Shown: positions 16,233 to 24,626 of the stretch, piece after piece | How positions within the stretch are numbered: position 1 is the stretch's first letter | How the letters are laid out: each line of letters opens with the position of its first letter | From: Cellulomonas iranensis NBRC 101100 = JCM 18110 | GTDB lineage: Bacteria > Actinomycetota > Actinomycetes > Actinomycetales > Cellulomonadaceae | NCBI RefSeq assembly: GCF_001552375.1 | Contig: NZ_BCRB01000017.1 | Coordinates: 1 to 58,256 of the forward strand | DNA length: 58,256 nucleotides | Direction: 5' to 3' | The notes under the pieces: model-generated | Database searches by the model: none | What the model was told of the DNA's origin: nothing | Seen by the model: the letters and a program-made list of their open reading frames with translations, nothing else | Position numbers and translations under genes: made by a program

Positions 16233-16577
16233 TCAGAAGTCGAACAGGTCCTCGAGCCACGACTCGCGCTTCTTGCGCCTGCGGCCGTCGTAGCCGCGGC
16301 GCTCGTCGTAGCCGCCGCGCGGGTCGCCACGTCGGTCGTCGTAACCACGTCGGTCGTCGTACCCGCGCGGCTCGGGGGTCCCGTACGCGGGCGCGGGCGC
16401 CGCGGCGCCCGGGACGGCGCGCGGGTCGGCGCCCGGTGCGGCCGGTGCGGCGCGGTCGAGGATCTTGTCGAGCTCGCCGCGGTCCAGCCAGATGCCGCGG
16501 CACACCGGGCAGTAGTCGATCTCGACACCCTGGCGGTCGGTCATGACGAGCGTCGCCTGGTCGACGGGGCACAGCAT
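16233..16577 (-). CDS. TFIIB-type zinc-ribbon protein
   Basis: A 114-residue protein. The N-terminal zinc-ribbon (zf-TFIIB-like) reads MLCPVDQATLV, then IDYCPVCRGIWLDRGELDKI, the usual family signature. The rest is an Ala/Pro linker, then repeated GYDDRR/GYDERR units and a basic RRRKKRESW end. ATG at 16577 with GAGGAG upstream. Function of the family is unsettled; binding to nucleic acid or a protein partner via the basic tail is possible. Confidence 0.8.
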   Translation of the reverse strand: MLCPVDQATLVMTDRQGVEIDYCPVCRGIWLDRGELDKILDRAAPAAPGADPRAVPGAAAPAPAYGTPEPRGYDDRRGYDDRRGDPRGGYDERRGYDGRRRKKRESWLEDLFDF

Positions 16578-16812
16578 GCCGGGACTCCTCTCGGCAGCGT
16601 GGGCACACGGTACGCGCCCACCAGCGACCGCGCAGGCGAGGGAGGGGTCAACCAACAGCTCAGCGAACGCTTGGAAACCGGCCACGCGATGCGCTGACGG
16701 ACCCACACGCTGCGAGTGCTCAGCCCACAAGCCCAAGATCGCTCAGCCGAATCAGACCCAGATTTCGTCGAACCAGTCTAGCCTGGGGCCCAACGAAAGG
16801 AGTAGAGGCGTA

Positions 16813-18522
16813 ATGTTGGAATCAGTCCGAATTGAACGCTTTAAGTCAATTGATGACACAACCATTCCCTTGGGTCGCGTCACGCTACTCGTTGGCCCAA
16901 ACAATTCTGGCAAGAGTAGCGTGCTCCAGGCAATCCAGTTTGGCGTCTCCGTGGTGCAGAGCATCATCCTCGATGGGACGAACCAGTGGAGGAACGGCGA
17001 ATCTCTTGCTGGAACGCTCTCTGCGGACCAGCTAATCTACACACCGCTTCGAGACGTGCAGACGCTTGCGCGGGGCGGCGCCCTGAGACAGTCGCCTGAA
17101 AGTCAGATTTGCGTGTCTTTCAACGCCGGTGCGACGATGGCAACTATCGCCGTCCGACGAGGAAAAAACAGGAATATCTCCGCAGTCGTCACCGGGCAGG
17201 AGATGGGACAATCTCTCCAAAGCCTTGAGCAACCGTTTAGCGTGATCGCGCCCGGCCTTGCAGGAATCCCATCGTTTGAAGAATACAAATCTGAGGGGAT
17301 TGTTCGACGAGCCGCCGCACGAGGTGATGCGAACAACGTGTTTCGAAATGTCCTATGGATTCTTCGCAGCGAGCCCGTTCAGTGGGAGCAGTTCTGCAGT
17401 CGACTAGCTGAGGTGTTTCCCGATGTGGCCATAGACGTGGTGTTCGATGCACGAAACGACGAGCACATCCTCGCGACGGTAACTCGTTCTGGAACCAGGC
17501 TTCCAATCGACTCGAGCGGGACGGGAATTCTGCAAGCCGCGCAGGTGCTTGCTTATATCGGCGTCTACCGACCACGATTGCTGATCCTGGATGAGCCCGA
17601 CTCCCATCTCCATCCAGACAACCAGAGAAAACTTGCCAGAATTCTCTCCACAATCGCGGAAGAGGAGGATTTTCAAGTTCTGATGTCGACACATTCTCGA
17701 CATCTCCTAGACGAGTGCGTGAGCCTAGGTGCCACGACGCATTGGATGAGCAGCGGTTCGCGAGAGGCGGCGCCGCTAGATACCACACAAGCATTGATGG
17801 AACTAGGCGCTCTGGACGCCAGTGATCGACTGCGCAATGGAGCAACTCCGTTGGTCTTGCTCACAGAAGACTCCAACACTAGTTATATCGAGACAATTCT
17901 CGCCGCGAACGGCTTTGCCGAACGAGAATACTCTGTTTGGAGTTACAACAACTGCACCAAGCTCTTCGCCGCGAAGGCTCTCGGTCGATTCATCCTTGAG
18001 CACGCGCCCGGAACTCTTGTGCTTGTTCATTTGGATCGCGACTACCGGGCAGATGAAGACGTTGATGCCGACCTTTCTGACTTGAGGGACGCGGGCCTCC
18101 ACGCCTTCGCCACTGCAGGCACAGATATTGAGTCCTGCTTCCTGCGTCTCGATCATCTTCTCACGATCTACTCAGACCAACCGAGAGAGGCTGTAGAATC
18201 GCTGCTAGAAGACGCAACTATCGCTGTTGAGGAAGCTAGCACGAGTCAACTGATTAACGCGCGAACTCGGCAGGCGTACGCAAATCGGCGCGACGGGCAA
18301 TCACAGCCGAACGTTGGGGCGATCGCTCACTCATGCATGGCAGAGTACAAGGCAAACCCTGCCAGATTCCGTCACGGGAAGCAGGTTCTCAAGGCACTGA
18401 ATCGTCTTGCACAGGAGCGTTTCGGCCGAATGCGGAGAATCGACTCAGTTTCGAATGCACTGCTCATCGATGAGTTGACGGCCGCGCGCACTGCTCTGAG
18501 GGATTCGGACGGGTCGCCCTAG
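16813..18522 (+). CDS. OLD-family ATPase/TOPRIM nuclease, probable defence gene
   Basis: A 569-residue protein. The ABC/SMC-type ATPase comes first: Walker A GPNNSGKS (28-35), SSGTG near 234-238, Walker B LLILDEPDSHLHPD (256-269) and the switch histidine in MSTHSRHLL. A TOPRIM-like part follows: LLTEDSNTSYIE (Glu352), LVHLDRDYR (Asp408, Asp410) and GTDIESCFL. This is the domain order of OLD (overcoming lysogenization defect) nucleases. AAAGGAG at 16796-16802 precedes the ATG. Codon and base use are clearly A/T-richer than the neighbours, so horizontal acquisition is likely. No partner helicase is adjacent, which fits a single-gene (class 1) system. Phage defence is inferred. Confidence 0.8.
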   Translation: MLESVRIERFKSIDDTTIPLGRVTLLVGPNNSGKSSVLQAIQFGVSVVQSIILDGTNQWRNGESLAGTLSADQLIYTPLRDVQTLARGGALRQSPESQICVSFNAGATMATIAVRRGKNRNISAVVTGQEMGQSLQSLEQPFSVIAPGLAGIPSFEEYKSEGIVRRAAARGDANNVFRNVLWILRSEPVQWEQFCSRLAEVFPDVAIDVVFDARNDEHILATVTRSGTRLPIDSSGTGILQAAQVLAYIGVYRPRLLILDEPDSHLHPDNQRKLARILSTIAEEEDFQVLMSTHSRHLLDECVSLGATTHWMSSGSREAAPLDTTQALMELGALDASDRLRNGATPLVLLTEDSNTSYIETILAANGFAEREYSVWSYNNCTKLFAAKALGRFILEHAPGTLVLVHLDRDYRADEDVDADLSDLRDAGLHAFATAGTDIESCFLRLDHLLTIYSDQPREAVESLLEDATIAVEEASTSQLINARTRQAYANRRDGQSQPNVGAIAHSCMAEYKANPARFRHGKQVLKALNRLAQERFGRMRRIDSVSNALLIDELTAARTALRDSDGSP

Positions 18523-18577
18523 CGAATTACAGGTCGCACCAATAGGCGTCACGTGCGCTCGAGGCCGCGGCTAGCGA

Positions 18578-19561
18578 TCACGGCAGCCGCACGCCGACCA
18601 GCTCCTCGGTCTCCTCGCGCACGCGCCGCCCGAGCGCGGGGTCGCGGTAGCGCGGGTCGCCGGCGCCCAGCACGGGCAGGCCGGTGATGCGTCCCGCTGG
18701 CCCCCAGTACTGCCCGCTCTCGACGTGCGGGTCCGCGGCGGCGCGCACCGCCGACCACGCGCCCGCGTCCTTGCCCGCGCCGACCAGGCCCCACAGCGGC
18801 TCGACGCCGCGGTCGGCGCGGCGGGGGTCGAGGACGCCGGGCCGCAGCGGGCTGCGCGAGCCGATCGCGACGCCGGGGTGGCTGAGCAGCGCGAGCGTCG
18901 ACGAGCCCGTGGCGCGCAGGTGCCGGTCGAGCTCGGCGAAGTACGCCTCGTGCACGGCCTTGGACAGCACGTACCGGCGGCCGACGGTCAGCGGCCGTGC
19001 CGACGGCAGCGGGCGGGACGCCGTCGCGAGGTCGCCGATCGCGGGGTGGAAGCGCCGCACGAGCCCGCTGGTCGTGCCGACCACGCGCGCGCCGGGCGTG
19101 CGGGCGAGCACGGGCAGCGCGTGCGCGACGAGCGCCGCGTTGCCGAGGTGCCCCGTGCCCATGACGGGGTCGAACCCGTCGGCCGTGGCGGCACCGGCCG
19201 TGCGCAGCACCATGACGGCCGCGTTGAGCACGAGCGCGTCGACGCGCTCGAGGTCCGCGAGCGCGTCGGCCGCGCGGCGCACCGAGTCGAGCGACGCGAG
19301 GTCGAGCGGCAGCACGCTCGTGACGGCGGCGGGGTGCTGCGCGGCGATCGCGGCCTGCGCGGCGGCGGCACGGTCGGCGTCGCGCGCGGCGATGACGACG
19401 TGCGCTCCGGCGCCGGCGAGCTGCTCGGCGATGAAGTAGCCGATGCCCGCGCTGCCGCCCGTGACGACGACGGTGCGGCCGGTCTGGTCGGGCAGGTGGT
19501 GCGGGTCCCACGCGGTGACGGCTGCGTCGGTGGTGGCTCGGGGTGAGGTGGGCGCGGGCAT
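18578..19561 (-). CDS. SDR-family oxidoreductase (retinol-dehydrogenase-like)
   Basis: A 327-residue short-chain dehydrogenase. VTGGSAGIGYFIAEQL is the cofactor-binding motif, ALVLNAAVMVL the NNAG-equivalent, GTTSGLVRRF the serine region and RRYVLSKAVHE the catalytic Tyr/Lys. The length and extended C-terminus match the retinol-dehydrogenase/WWOX-like group. ATG at 19561. It is divergent from a TetR gene, with operator-like repeats between, so it is probably repressed by that regulator. Substrate unknown. Confidence 0.85.
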   Translation of the reverse strand: MPAPTSPRATTDAAVTAWDPHHLPDQTGRTVVVTGGSAGIGYFIAEQLAGAGAHVVIAARDADRAAAAQAAIAAQHPAAVTSVLPLDLASLDSVRRAADALADLERVDALVLNAAVMVLRTAGAATADGFDPVMGTGHLGNAALVAHALPVLARTPGARVVGTTSGLVRRFHPAIGDLATASRPLPSARPLTVGRRYVLSKAVHEAYFAELDRHLRATGSSTLALLSHPGVAIGSRSPLRPGVLDPRRADRGVEPLWGLVGAGKDAGAWSAVRAAADPHVESGQYWGPAGRITGLPVLGAGDPRYRDPALGRRVREETEELVGVRLP

Positions 19562-19579
19562 GGCGGCTCCGATCAGAAG

Positions 19580-19600
19580 CGGAACCGTCCTCCGGTTCCG
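19580..19600. promoter_or_regulatory. TetR-type operator candidate
   Basis: CGGAACCG-TCCTC-CGGTTCCG is a perfect 8-bp-arm inverted repeat in the divergent SDR/TetR region. A second, weaker CGGA...TCCG pair follows at about 19618-19632. Confidence 0.6.
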
Positions 19601-19652
19601 ACCCGGCGGACTCTAAGCGGATATGGATTCCGTTTCAAGATAGGGTCGTCGC

Positions 19653-20204
19653 ATGGTCGCCCTCCGCTCCGACGCCGCGCGCAACCGCACCGCCCTGCTC
19701 GACGCCGCCCGCACAGCGCGCGACGAGCGCGGCTACCCGCCGGCGCTGGCCGACGTCGCCGCGCGCGCGGGCGTCGGGGTCGGCACGGCGTACCGGCACT
19801 TCCCGTCCCACCGGGCGCTCGTCGAGGCGCTCGCGCTCGAGACGCTCGACCCGCTCGTCACGGCCGCGCGCGCGGCCGCCGACGACCCCGCGGCCGACGC
19901 GTTCGGCGACCTCGTCGTGGGCGCGACGCGCCTGCTCGCCGACGACCCCGCCCTCGCCGAGGTCGTCAGCGACTCCGACGACTCCGGCCCCGAGCTGCGG
20001 GCCGTGCTCGACGAACTGCTCACCGCGTTCGGCACGCTGCTCGCCCGCGCGCAGGCCGCGGGCGACGTCCGCCCCGACCTCACGCCCGTCGACGTGCAGC
20101 ACCTCGTGTGCGGCATGCAGGTCGCGGTCCGGCTGGGACGCACGGCCGACGACGGCGCGGCCGCGCGCTACGCGTCCGTGCTGCTCCACGGGCTGCGCCC
20201 CTGA
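19653..20204 (+). CDS. TetR-family regulator
   Basis: A 183-residue regulator. The N-terminal helix-turn-helix reads ALADVAARAGVGVGTAYRHF followed by PSHRALVEALALE, the standard TetR recognition region. The C-terminal ligand domain is helical. It sits divergent from the SDR gene, with inverted repeats in the 91-base gap, so local autorepression and SDR control are expected. ATG at 19653. Confidence 0.88.
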   Translation: MVALRSDAARNRTALLDAARTARDERGYPPALADVAARAGVGVGTAYRHFPSHRALVEALALETLDPLVTAARAAADDPAADAFGDLVVGATRLLADDPALAEVVSDSDDSGPELRAVLDELLTAFGTLLARAQAAGDVRPDLTPVDVQHLVCGMQVAVRLGRTADDGAAARYASVLLHGLRP

Positions 20205-20208
20205 CACG

Positions 20209-20251
20209 TGCCGGGCCGGTACGCGGGACCACCCGCGCGCCGCGCCCGGCA
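20209..20251. terminator. Bidirectional terminator between convergent genes
   Basis: TGCCGGGC (20209-20216) pairs with GCCCGGCA (20244-20251). An inner hairpin CGCGGG/CCCGCG (20222-20227/20232-20237) completes the structure between the TetR and GNAT gene ends. Confidence 0.6.
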
Positions 20252-20264
20252 GCGCGTCGGTGCG

Positions 20265-20819
20265 TCAGGCCGCCCGGCGCAGCATCGACCAGACCGACGG
20301 CCCGTCCGGCACGTCGACCTGCGCGACGACCTCGAACCCGTGCCGCCGGTACAGCGTCACGTTGCGCGGGTCGGACGTGTCGAGCACGACCGGCACGTCG
20401 CCGACGCGGTCGAGCCCCTCGCTCACGAGGCGTGACCCCAGACCCGCCCCGCGGGCCGCGGGCAGCACGCCCAGGGTCGCGAGGGTCCACGCCCCGGCGG
20501 GCGGCTCGGGGCTCGGCGCGGCACCCAGGCGCTCGATGCGGTCGCCGTGCAGCTCCGCCACGCGGTGCCAGACCTCGTCGGCGGGCGGCGGGACGTCGAC
20601 GGGCACGAACGCGACCACGCCCCGCACGTCGTCGTCCACCAGGACGACGCCGTGCTCGACCGCGTGCGCGAGGTACAGGCCCTGCACCTCGGCGAGCCGC
20701 GCGGCGTGGTCGTCGGCCGGGAGCACCCAGTCGGTCCACGCGTAGCCCGTGAACGCGTCGGCCAGCACCCGCGCGGCGGCGGGGACGTCGGCCGCGGTCG
20801 CGGCGCGCACGGCGCTCAC
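20265..20819 (-). CDS. GNAT-family N-acetyltransferase
   Basis: A 184-residue acetyltransferase. The acetyl-CoA loop is LATLGVLPAARGAGLGSRLV (motif A, with the R/Q-x-x-G-x-G/A type turn), and the C-terminal LYRRHGFEVVAQVDVPDGP is the family's motif B. GTG at 20819 overlaps the TGA of the aminotransferase gene. Coupling to an aminotransferase hints at amino-acid or small-amine acetylation, but the substrate is unknown. Confidence 0.85.
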   Translation of the reverse strand: MSAVRAATAADVPAAARVLADAFTGYAWTDWVLPADDHAARLAEVQGLYLAHAVEHGVVLVDDDVRGVVAFVPVDVPPPADEVWHRVAELHGDRIERLGAAPSPEPPAGAWTLATLGVLPAARGAGLGSRLVSEGLDRVGDVPVVLDTSDPRNVTLYRRHGFEVVAQVDVPDGPSVWSMLRRAA

Positions 20820-21991
20820 AGCGTGCCCTGCCACGCGACGATCCGGTCGGCCGCCTCGGCGACCACCGCCGGCGAGGAGGCGAAGGACAGCCGGACCCAG
20901 TCACGGCCGCCCACGGGGTCGAAGTCGGTGCCGGGGGTCAGTGCCACCCCGGCCTCGTCGAGCAGTCGGGCGCAGTACGTCACGGCGTCGAGGCTAGTCG
21001 ACGCCACGTTGCCGTACAGGTAGAAGGCCCCGTCGGCGGGTGCGACAGGGTCCCACCCGAGGTCGGGCACGCGGTCGAGCAGGAGCCTGCGGGACTCGGC
21101 GTAGCGCTCGACGTTGGCGCGCGCGGCGGCCATGCCCGCGTCGCTGAACGCCGCGACGCCCGCGTGCTGCGCGAGCGCCGGCGGGCACAGCGCGACGTTG
21201 CCCGCGAGCGCGTCGACGGGTGCCACGAGGTCGTCGGGCAGCACGAGCCAACCCAGGCGCCAGCCCGTCATCGCCCAGTACTTGGAGAACGAGTTGACGA
21301 CGACCGCGCCGGTTCGCAGGTACCGGGCCGCGGTCGCGGTGGCGGGCGTCTCCCCCGACGCGTCCGGGTACGTGATGCCGTGGTAGATCTCGTCGCTGAC
21401 CAGCCGCACGCCGTGCTCGCCGCACCACGCGGCGAGGGCCGCGAGCTCGTCCGGGGCGATCATCGTGCCCGTCGGGTTGGCGGGCGACGCGACGACGAGC
21501 CCGTCGACGGGCCGGTCGAGCGCCTCGAGCTGCGCGACCGTCGGCTGGTACCGCTGCTCGGGCCCGCACGGCAGGTCGACGACCTCGCAGCCCAGCGCCG
21601 TGAGGATGTTCGCGTACGCCGGGTACCCGGGGCGCGCGAGGGCCACGCGGTCGCCGACGTCGAACGCCGCGAGGAACGCGAGCATGAACCCGCCCGACGA
21701 CCCCGTCGTCACCGCGACCCGCGCCGGGTCGACGTCGACGCCGTGCGTGCCCCGGTAGTGCGTCGCGATCGCCGCGCGCAGCCCCGGCGCACCCAGCGAC
21801 TCGGTGTACCCCAGGTCGCCGGCCGTCAGCAGGTCGATCGCGCGCTGCCGCACGACGTCCGACGCCCCGGTCGACGGCTCGCCCGCGCACAGGTTGAGCA
21901 CGTGCTCGCCCGCGGCGCGGCGCGCGTTCGCGGCGGCGAGGATCTCCATGACGGCGAACGGCGGCACGTGCGCGCGGGCGGCGACCTTCAT
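20816..21991 (-). CDS. Fold-type I aminotransferase
   Basis: A 391-residue PLP enzyme, class I/II. The Schiff-base lysine is in NSFSKYWAMTGWRLGW. GSSGGFMLAFLAAF (cofactor phosphate site), ASPANPTGTM and SDEIYHGITY (Asp/Tyr of the PLP pocket) are all present. ATG at 21991 is chosen since MKVAARAHVPPFAVMEILAA starts the normal N-terminus. Aspartate/alanine-type transamination is likely; exact substrate is unknown. The downstream GNAT gene overlaps it by four bases. Confidence 0.9.
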   Translation of the reverse strand: MKVAARAHVPPFAVMEILAAANARRAAGEHVLNLCAGEPSTGASDVVRQRAIDLLTAGDLGYTESLGAPGLRAAIATHYRGTHGVDVDPARVAVTTGSSGGFMLAFLAAFDVGDRVALARPGYPAYANILTALGCEVVDLPCGPEQRYQPTVAQLEALDRPVDGLVVASPANPTGTMIAPDELAALAAWCGEHGVRLVSDEIYHGITYPDASGETPATATAARYLRTGAVVVNSFSKYWAMTGWRLGWLVLPDDLVAPVDALAGNVALCPPALAQHAGVAAFSDAGMAAARANVERYAESRRLLLDRVPDLGWDPVAPADGAFYLYGNVASTSLDAVTYCARLLDEAGVALTPGTDFDPVGGRDWVRLSFASSPAVVAEAADRIVAWQGTL

Positions 21992-22082
21992 GCGGCCATC
22001 CTCACCCATGCGCCCGCGGCCCACGCACCCGTGCCACGCCCTCACCCGCGACCCGTGCGCCGAGCGCGCCCGTCGGTCGACA

Positions 22083-22100
22083 GGCCGGGTGCGACCGGCC
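22083..22100. other. Small GC hairpin downstream of the methyltransferase gene
   Basis: GGCCGG-GTGCGA-CCGGCC, 30 bases after the leftward methyltransferase stop and before the aminotransferase start; a possible weak terminator. Confidence 0.4.
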
Positions 22101-22129
22101 GGGTGGGCGGCGGGCGCCGGCAGCCGGTG

Positions 22130-23713
22130 TCAGGCCAGGGGCCGGCGCGCGACCGTGAGGGTGTGCGTGTCGGGCCAGTCGACGGGCTCGCCCGTCGCCG
22201 GGTCGCGCAGCGCCGCGCCGACGCGCAGGCGGTGCTCGACGAGCCAGTCGTTGCGCCACGGGCCGCTGCCGGGCTCGAGCTCGAACCCGACGCCCGTCAG
22301 GAGGTCCGCCCAGTCGTCGCCGGTGAGGTCGCAGAACCGCTCGTGGCACTCCGACAGCCACGAGTCCGTGTAGTCGCGCGTGTAGAGGTACTCCATCGCG
22401 GTGCGCAGCGACGTGCGCGCGACGCTGCGGCCGTCCGCACGCTCGACCCACGCGTACGTGACGTCGGCGCCGGACAGCCGCGGGAAGTCGTGCGCGAACT
22501 GCGTGAAGCGCGCCGCGGGCGCCAGGCCCGCGACCTGCGCCGCGGCCTCGGCGCGCGGCAGGGCGTCCAGGTCGCGTGCGGGCACGTCGCCGTCGCCGTC
22601 CAGCACGAGGTCGACGACGCGGTCGGGGTCGGCCGGGCCGAGCACGTCGGAGTTGATCCACACGCCGCCCGGGCGCGTGTGCGCGAAGATCCGGCGCGCC
22701 AGCAGCTCGAGGTCAGCGCGGCCCGCGCCGTAGCTGGAGATCTCGTGCGTGAGCGCGATCGTCGTCGTCGTGTCGACCGAGCGGTCCGGGAACACCGGCC
22801 CCAGCAGCAGGTTGCGCTGCGCGAAGAACACGTTGGGGTTGGCGAACACGCCCTGCGCGCGCCGGTGCTCGGCCTCCGCGACCAGGTGCCGCGACACGTC
22901 CACGCCGTACAGGTCGGACTCCGCGAGGCGCGGGTCCCGCGCGGCGCGCTCCAGCAGGCCCCCGGCCGCGCAGCCGAGGTCGACGACGCGCCCCGGACGC
23001 ACGTGCGGCGCGACCTGCGCCCACTTGCGGTCCGACGCGTCGTCGAACGCCGCCGTGTACGTCGCGTAGTCACGCGTCGCGGTCAGGTCGCCGTCGTCCT
23101 GCACGGTCGGGTCGGTGTGCACCAGGCGCACGAGCTCGTCCAGCCGGTACCGCTCGTAGAACGCGACGGCCTCGGGGTGCGCGAGCGTCCGCCACGCGTC
23201 GTCGCCCGCGACCATGCGCTCCAGCACGACCCACGGCCGGTCCGGGTCGCCGGGCGCACCCGCCTCGACCGTCGCGATCCGGAAGCCCTCGGCCGCGTAC
23301 ATCGCGGCGACCTCGGGCGTCGAGCACGCGACCACCGTGTCGGCGGGCGTCAGCGGCGCACCCAGCACCAGCTCGGACGTCGCGAGGACGGTGTGCGCGA
23401 ACCGCGGGCTCGGCGGCACGTCAGCCACGGGCACGACGAGCGACGGCAGCCCCGCGCGCGTCGTCACCGCCTCGACCATCGCCTCGCGCCGGTGCGCCGG
23501 CACGGGGTTGCGACGCGTGCCGCTGTGCGTCGCGGACGTCAGCGCCCACACCACGCGCGCGTCGGGCGCGCACTCGACCGGCTCCCCCGCGGCGTCGCGC
23601 ACGCGCCCCGCGAGCAGGTCGGTCAGGTACGCCACCTGGAACGCCGTGACCAGGTGGTGACGGCCGGGGAACAGGACGTGACGGATCGCAGGCACGGACG
23701 GCAACGCTGCCAC
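22130..23713 (-). CDS. Nucleotidyltransferase-like / SAM methyltransferase fusion protein
   Basis: A 527-residue protein with two parts. Residues 1-205 look like a Rossmann nucleotidyltransferase of the NadD/cytidylyltransferase group (IRHVLFPGRHHLVTAFQVAY; TSATHSGTRRNPVPAHRREA), but the family's HxGH is not intact. Residues 206-527 are a class-I methyltransferase with motif I VVDLGCAAGGLLERAA (243-258), LYGVDVSRHLV and an acidic C-terminal lobe. GTG at 23713. This pairing is unusual; the natural substrate is unknown. The methyltransferase part is the firmer assignment. Confidence 0.7.
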   Translation of the reverse strand: MAALPSVPAIRHVLFPGRHHLVTAFQVAYLTDLLAGRVRDAAGEPVECAPDARVVWALTSATHSGTRRNPVPAHRREAMVEAVTTRAGLPSLVVPVADVPPSPRFAHTVLATSELVLGAPLTPADTVVACSTPEVAAMYAAEGFRIATVEAGAPGDPDRPWVVLERMVAGDDAWRTLAHPEAVAFYERYRLDELVRLVHTDPTVQDDGDLTATRDYATYTAAFDDASDRKWAQVAPHVRPGRVVDLGCAAGGLLERAARDPRLAESDLYGVDVSRHLVAEAEHRRAQGVFANPNVFFAQRNLLLGPVFPDRSVDTTTTIALTHEISSYGAGRADLELLARRIFAHTRPGGVWINSDVLGPADPDRVVDLVLDGDGDVPARDLDALPRAEAAAQVAGLAPAARFTQFAHDFPRLSGADVTYAWVERADGRSVARTSLRTAMEYLYTRDYTDSWLSECHERFCDLTGDDWADLLTGVGFELEPGSGPWRNDWLVEHRLRVGAALRDPATGEPVDWPDTHTLTVARRPLA

Positions 23714-23771
23714 ACGCCCGCCCGCGTCACCTCACAGGCGCCACCGACGCGGGCTCCTCGCGACCAGGCCC

Positions 23772-23844
23772 GTCGACGGACAGGCTGACGACTCCACGGA
23801 CACGGGCACGCGGCTGTCCGTCGTCCGCGACGGTGTCCGTCGAC
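23772..23844. repeat. 73-bp inverted repeat element, copy A
   Basis: The ends GTCGACGGACA and TGTCCGTCGAC are perfect complements. An inner ACGGACA...TGTCCGT pair gives a second stem. Copy B at 24478-24550 is the same 73-bp element in the opposite orientation, with about a dozen differences. The two bracket the phosphatase gene. The element is noncoding and could form a cruciform or nested RNA hairpin. Confidence 0.8.
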
Positions 23845-23883
23845 GAGGAGAACGCGGGGCGAAGGTGCGCGGGTGCGGACGGG

Positions 23884-24411
23884 TCAGCGGTCCGGTGCGT
23901 CCAGCGCGGCGCGCACGTGCGCGACGATCCCGTCCGCGGCGGCCTCGATCTCAGCGAGCGTCGTCTCGAACCCGGAGTCCGGGCCGTACCAGGGGTCGTC
24001 GACGTCGAGCACGTGCTCGGGCTGGCCCGGCTCGGCGGGCGCCGCGGGGTCGAACGTGCGGAGCATCCGGATGCGGTCCGTGAGCGCCGGGTCACCGTCC
24101 ACGAGCCGACGCAGCGCCCGCGCGTGCGCGGCCGTCATCGGCAGCACGAGGTCACGCTCCGCGAGCTCGGAGGCCCGCACCTGCCGCGCGCGGTGCCCCT
24201 CGCCCGTCGGGTAGCCGTGACGGCGCAGCACCGCGCGCGCCCGCGGGTCCACCGGGTTGCCGTGCTCCTCGTCGCTGACGCCCGTCGAGTCGACCTCGAC
24301 GACGTCGCCGAGGCCCGCGTCGGCAAAGCGCTGCCGCAGCACCACCTCGGCCATCGGGGAGCGGCAGATGTTGCCGGTGCAGACGGTCATGACGCGGTAC
24401 GGGCGGCTCAC
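23884..24411 (-). CDS. Low-molecular-weight protein-tyrosine phosphatase
   Basis: A 175-residue phosphatase. The catalytic loop VCTGNICRSPMAEVVL carries the C-x5-R-S motif close to the N-terminus, and the general-acid loop DVDDPWYG has the family's Asp. Length is normal. The start is GTG at 24411. The gene is isolated and lies exactly between two inverted copies of a 73-bp element. A role in tyrosine or low-molecular arginine/tyrosine dephosphorylation is expected; no cognate kinase is nearby. Confidence 0.9.
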   Translation of the reverse strand: MSRPYRVMTVCTGNICRSPMAEVVLRQRFADAGLGDVVEVDSTGVSDEEHGNPVDPRARAVLRRHGYPTGEGHRARQVRASELAERDLVLPMTAAHARALRRLVDGDPALTDRIRMLRTFDPAAPAEPGQPEHVLDVDDPWYGPDSGFETTLAEIEAAADGIVAHVRAALDAPDR

Positions 24412-24477
24412 GCGTCCATCCTCCCAGGCCGTGCAGACGGCTCAGAGGCGACGGCGCCTCCGGCACCCGACGCACGC

Positions 24478-24550
24478 GTCGACGGACACCGCCTCGGACG
24501 ACGGACAGGCGCGTGCCGGTGTCCGTGGGTCCGGGTGCCTGTCCGTCGAC
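24478..24550. repeat. 73-bp inverted repeat element, copy B
   Basis: Reverse orientation of copy A (23772-23844), the same length and the same terminal GTCGACGGACA/TGTCCGTCGAC arms. Most of the differences are in the outer loop and a few single bases. It lies upstream of the phosphatase start and just before the GH114-like gene. Confidence 0.8.
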
Positions 24551-24614
24551 GGGGTCGGCGTCGGCGATGGCGTCGACGACGTGCGCGACCGCGGGTCCGC
24601 GACGCGCGTCCGCC

Positions 24615-24620
24615 TACAGT
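24615..24620 (+). promoter_or_regulatory. -10 element for a leaderless transcript
   Basis: TACAGT lies seven bases upstream of the GTG at 24627, the spacing expected if transcription begins at the start codon. No clear -35. Confidence 0.45.
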
Positions 24621-24626
24621 GGCGAC

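Noticed and set aside
21164..23788. An 874-codon rightward frame over the aminotransferase and methyltransferase
   Set aside because: Shadow of two genes with complete catalytic motifs on the other strand; no start signals of its own.
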